A DNA stretch of 38,168 nucleotides from Dethiosulfatibacter aminovorans DSM 17477. Lineage in GTDB: Bacteria; Bacillota; Clostridia; Tissierellales; Dethiosulfatibacteraceae. The stretch is taken from the NCBI RefSeq assembly GCF_900142005.1, contig NZ_FQZL01000028.1:1-38168 (forward strand). The letters run 5' to 3'. This document shows positions 36,077 to 38,168 of this stretch, one piece after another. The translations under genes and the position numbers were made by a program. Below the pieces are notes generated by a model. The model saw only the letters and a list, made by a program, of their open reading frames with translations, searched no databases and was not told the origin of the DNA. Each line of letters opens with the position of its first letter. The first letter of the stretch is position 1.

Positions 36077-36093
36077 GCCGGATTTTTTCTTTT
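36062..36093 (+). terminator. Intrinsic terminator of gltBD, overlapping the gltD stop
   Basis: AAAAAATCCGG (36062-36072) pairs with CCGGATTTTTT (36078-36088) around TTGAG, followed by more T's. The gltD stop codon TGA (36074-36076) falls in the loop. Confidence 0.88.
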
Positions 36094-36244
36094 TTCTCTC
36101 ACTTGGTCTGAATGTTTCGGTTGACCGATAATTCGAAGGTCTCAATGTTTTTAGAATTTTATTAAATTGGTCTGAGTCTTAATTAGCTTTATATTTTGAA
36201 AAAATTGATGTATACTATTTATAGAAAATTATGTGGAGAAGAGT

Positions 36245-37144
36245 ATGCATTACAGCGATGTATTGAAACTGAATTTAGTGGAAGGGCTAGGCAGAAAAAC
36301 AATCCTGAAACTCAAGGAGTCGTTCAGTAGTGAATTTCTGGAAAAACTTGAGTTCAAGGATATGATTGATATAATCAACGAAATGACAGGAAGAAAAAGT
36401 GTTCGGTATGATTATGACACCATTCAGATAGAAACTGAAAAAATCCTTGAAAAATGTTATGATGAAAATATAAGGATTTATACGTGTTTTGATGATGACT
36501 TTCCGGAAAAATTCAAGGAAATAGGCTATGACAGTCCTGTACTCATTTTTGTCAAGGGGGATGAAACCATGCTTCATGACAGGTGTAATGTAGCGGTTGT
36601 CGGTACAAGGAATCCTTCCAAAAGAGGATTTGATCTTGGCGTCAAGTATTCTGAAGCCCTGTCTGAAAAAGGAATAAGCATAATTTCCGGCCTTGCTCTA
36701 GGTTGTGATACGGCTGCACACACAGGTGCTTTAAATATGGGAGGCAGAACCTTGGTCACCCTTCCTTCGGGAATAGGAAATGTGTATCCCAGGGCCAATA
36801 TACAACTGTACAATGATATAATGGAAAAGGGCGGCTGTATAATATCGGAGAACAATCCTGGTGAGCCGCCCAGAAAATATGATTTCATCAACAGGGACAG
36901 ACTTCAGGCTGCTTTGTCTGAGGGTGTGCTGATAATGGAAAGTTCATTAAGCAGCGGGACATTTCATACATATAATTATTCGATAAAGTACAATAAAAAA
37001 ATTTCATGTTCCATTCATGAAGTTGAAGATGAGAGCAATATGGAGCTTAACGAGAAAATAAGAAATTATAAGACCGGAAGTGCAATATGCAATATCATGG
37101 ATTTGGAAAAATGGATTGACAAGCTTGGTCTGGAGGTATTGTAA
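36245..37144 (+). CDS. DprA/Smf-family DNA-processing protein
   Basis: This is a 299-residue protein of the DprA Rossmann-like family. An N-terminal helical segment (LVEGLGRKTILKLKESFSSE) is HhH-like. VAVVGTRNPSKRGFDLGVKYSEAL follows at about residue 116. SIISGLALGCDTAAHTGAL and VTLPSGIGNVYPRAN are the core family motifs. DprA loads RecA on incoming single-stranded DNA in natural transformation; many clostridial copies lack a known role. The C-terminal winged-helix domain of longer DprA proteins appears absent. I choose ATG 36245 (GGAG 6 bases upstream) over GTG 36233. Confidence 0.87.
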   Translation: MHYSDVLKLNLVEGLGRKTILKLKESFSSEFLEKLEFKDMIDIINEMTGRKSVRYDYDTIQIETEKILEKCYDENIRIYTCFDDDFPEKFKEIGYDSPVLIFVKGDETMLHDRCNVAVVGTRNPSKRGFDLGVKYSEALSEKGISIISGLALGCDTAAHTGALNMGGRTLVTLPSGIGNVYPRANIQLYNDIMEKGGCIISENNPGEPPRKYDFINRDRLQAALSEGVLIMESSLSSGTFHTYNYSIKYNKKISCSIHEVEDESNMELNEKIRNYKTGSAICNIMDLEKWIDKLGLEVL

Positions 37145-38037
37145 TGAAACTTGTTAGAAACAGACATACAGGGCGTTTCGTGCTTATGAACAATATAAGA
37201 GACGAGAGAAGAAGTGACTTTTCAAGGGAATGTTCTGAAGAGTGTCCTTTTTGTCCTGGCAGAAAAGAAATGATTGAATATTGCAGATATGAAGAAGTTA
37301 TAGACGGCAAATGGGTTGTGAGGTCCATAGATAACAAATATCCTGCCCTTATCTGCGACGAGGAACGTCATAACAGCGGTGAAATAGACTATGGCAAGCA
37401 TGAGGTCATGATAGAGACTCCAAACCATTTTAAAAGCTTTTTTAAGTTTGATGAGGAAGAATTTAAATATATACTTAAAATGTACAAATCCAGATTCATT
37501 GACCTTGAGAATGAGAAAATGGCAAGATCTGTAATAATATACAAGAATCATTTAAAAAGTGCAGGCGCCTCAAAGCTTCATTCCCACAGTCAGATACTGT
37601 CCATGTCTTTTATCCCGCCGGAGCTTGAAAGGGAGATAGAGATGGCGAGGAAAGGTGTCTTTACCAGAGAGGTGAATATAATTTTGGAGAGTGAGAACTT
37701 CATTTCTTTCATTCCCATGGATTCATACCTGTCAGGTGAGATAATGATAAAAAACAAGAAAAACAGCAGGTTCAACACTATTTCGATGGATGAAATCGAA
37801 GAACTGTCAGTAGTCTTAAAGGATATATTTAAAAAAATCTTCAATGTTTACGGTGAGATTCCCTTCAATGTGTATCTTCATTCTTTGCCTGAAGAGGTTG
37901 ATCTTGAAGATTACAGGTGGCACCTTCATATAGTGCCGAGAAAAGGGAGGTTTGGAGGTTTTGAGTTTGGAACGGGTCTGTATATAAATTCTCTTGATAT
38001 CAAGAAGATGTATGAAAAATTTATGATCGAGGAGTAA
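37144..38037 (+). CDS. GalT-like nucleotidylyltransferase (HIT superfamily)
   Basis: This is a 297-residue protein of the galactose-1-phosphate uridylyltransferase family. CSEECPFCPGRKEM carries the Zn-type CXXC. GASKLHSHSQIL gives the HXHXQ catalytic motif (His146 and His148), with a later WHLHIVPRKGRFGGFE. In GalT the second His carries the nucleotidyl intermediate. It is shorter than GalT of enterics (about 350) and has Ser where GalT has Pro between the histidines, so the substrate may not be galactose-1-phosphate. The start overlaps the preceding stop by one base (TAATG), so translation is coupled. Confidence 0.8.
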   Translation: MKLVRNRHTGRFVLMNNIRDERRSDFSRECSEECPFCPGRKEMIEYCRYEEVIDGKWVVRSIDNKYPALICDEERHNSGEIDYGKHEVMIETPNHFKSFFKFDEEEFKYILKMYKSRFIDLENEKMARSVIIYKNHLKSAGASKLHSHSQILSMSFIPPELEREIEMARKGVFTREVNIILESENFISFIPMDSYLSGEIMIKNKKNSRFNTISMDEIEELSVVLKDIFKKIFNVYGEIPFNVYLHSLPEEVDLEDYRWHLHIVPRKGRFGGFEFGTGLYINSLDIKKMYEKFMIEE

Positions 38038-38054
38038 AAAACGTAAAAAAAGTG

Positions 38055-38083
38055 TTGACGTGTACTTGTCAAATATGTATAAT
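38055..38083 (+). promoter_or_regulatory. Promoter of tRNA-Leu
   Basis: TTGACG (38055-38060) and TATAAT (38078-38083) at 17-base spacing, 18 bases before the tRNA, form a near-ideal strong promoter. Confidence 0.85.
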
Positions 38084-38101
38084 AGTCCTTGTCACAAATG
38101 A

Positions 38102-38168
38102 GCGGGTGTGGCGGAATTGGCAGACGCGCTAGACTTAGGATCTAGTGTCTTCGACGTGGGAGTTCGAG
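38102..38168 (+). tRNA. tRNA-Leu (anticodon UAG), cut by the window edge
   Basis: The 5' acceptor and D-arm GCGGGTGTGGCGGAATTGGC are typical of tRNA-Leu. The anticodon stem is CTAGA/TCTAG with loop CTTAGGA, giving anticodon TAG (38136-38138). A long variable arm follows (GTGTCTTCGACGTGG), then the start of the T-arm GTTCGAG, where the window ends. It reads CUN leucine codons. Confidence 0.95.

Noticed and set aside
36104..36178. Repeated TTGGTCTGA words after gltD
   Set aside because: There are only two short copies with no symmetry or promoter context, so chance is likely.

Overview
The window looks like a chromosome segment from a low-GC, Gram-positive, anaerobic, amino-acid-using member of the Clostridia or Tissierellia. 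The signs are AT-rich DNA, strong AGGAGG-type ribosome sites, frequent AGA/AGG/ATA codons, a glycine riboswitch on an alanine/glycine:sodium symporter, a biotin-dependent sodium-pumping decarboxylase, GlpP and HutP RNA-binding regulators, FabK-type enoyl reductase, and an NADPH-type glutamate synthase. The genus is inference only.

Positions 1-7.4 kb are an AT-richer accessory stretch. It holds small orphan membrane proteins and lipoproteins, a YdcF-like (DUF218) protein, a truncated IS21-type istA with its terminal repeats, and a complete IS110-family transposase on the minus strand. The leader upstream of that transposase folds like a candidate bridge RNA. Positions 7.6-9.3 kb carry an Imm5-like immunity protein, a soluble P-type-ATPase-like HAD protein and a ProX/YbaK-like tRNA-editing protein.

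Positions 9.4-20 kb are core metabolism: the glycine riboswitch, terminator and symporter; a radical SAM protein; NAD(P)H-hydrate epimerase; truA; hutD; and glycerol catabolism. The glycerol genes are glpK, then a GlpA-like dehydrogenase with a [2Fe-2S] tail, an FAD/NAD oxidoreductase and a DUF1667 protein. glpP is convergent to them. A clean promoter followed by a terminator-like hairpin precedes the glpA-like gene and is the obvious candidate GlpP target.

Positions 20-24.6 kb carry pncB, a fabK-like gene, pgsA, a second radical SAM gene and a HutP-family RNA-binding regulator.

Positions 24.6-29.7 kb hold the most interesting part. Directly after the hutP-like gene is a leader packed with UAGAG repeats that run into an intrinsic terminator. 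Then come a CaiB/BaiF CoA-transferase and a four-gene sodium-pumping acyl-CoA decarboxylase (alpha, delta/gamma, biotin carrier, beta). This suggests a HutP-type antitermination switch on an acyl-CoA/sodium-energy module, with no histidine-degradation enzyme in view.

Positions 29.7-38.2 kb carry gltB-gltD behind an elaborate promoter region with two dyad elements, a dprA-like gene, a GalT-like gene and the start of a tRNA-Leu(UAG) gene cut by the window edge. RNA-level control (riboswitch, GlpP, HutP, terminators) recurs through the window.
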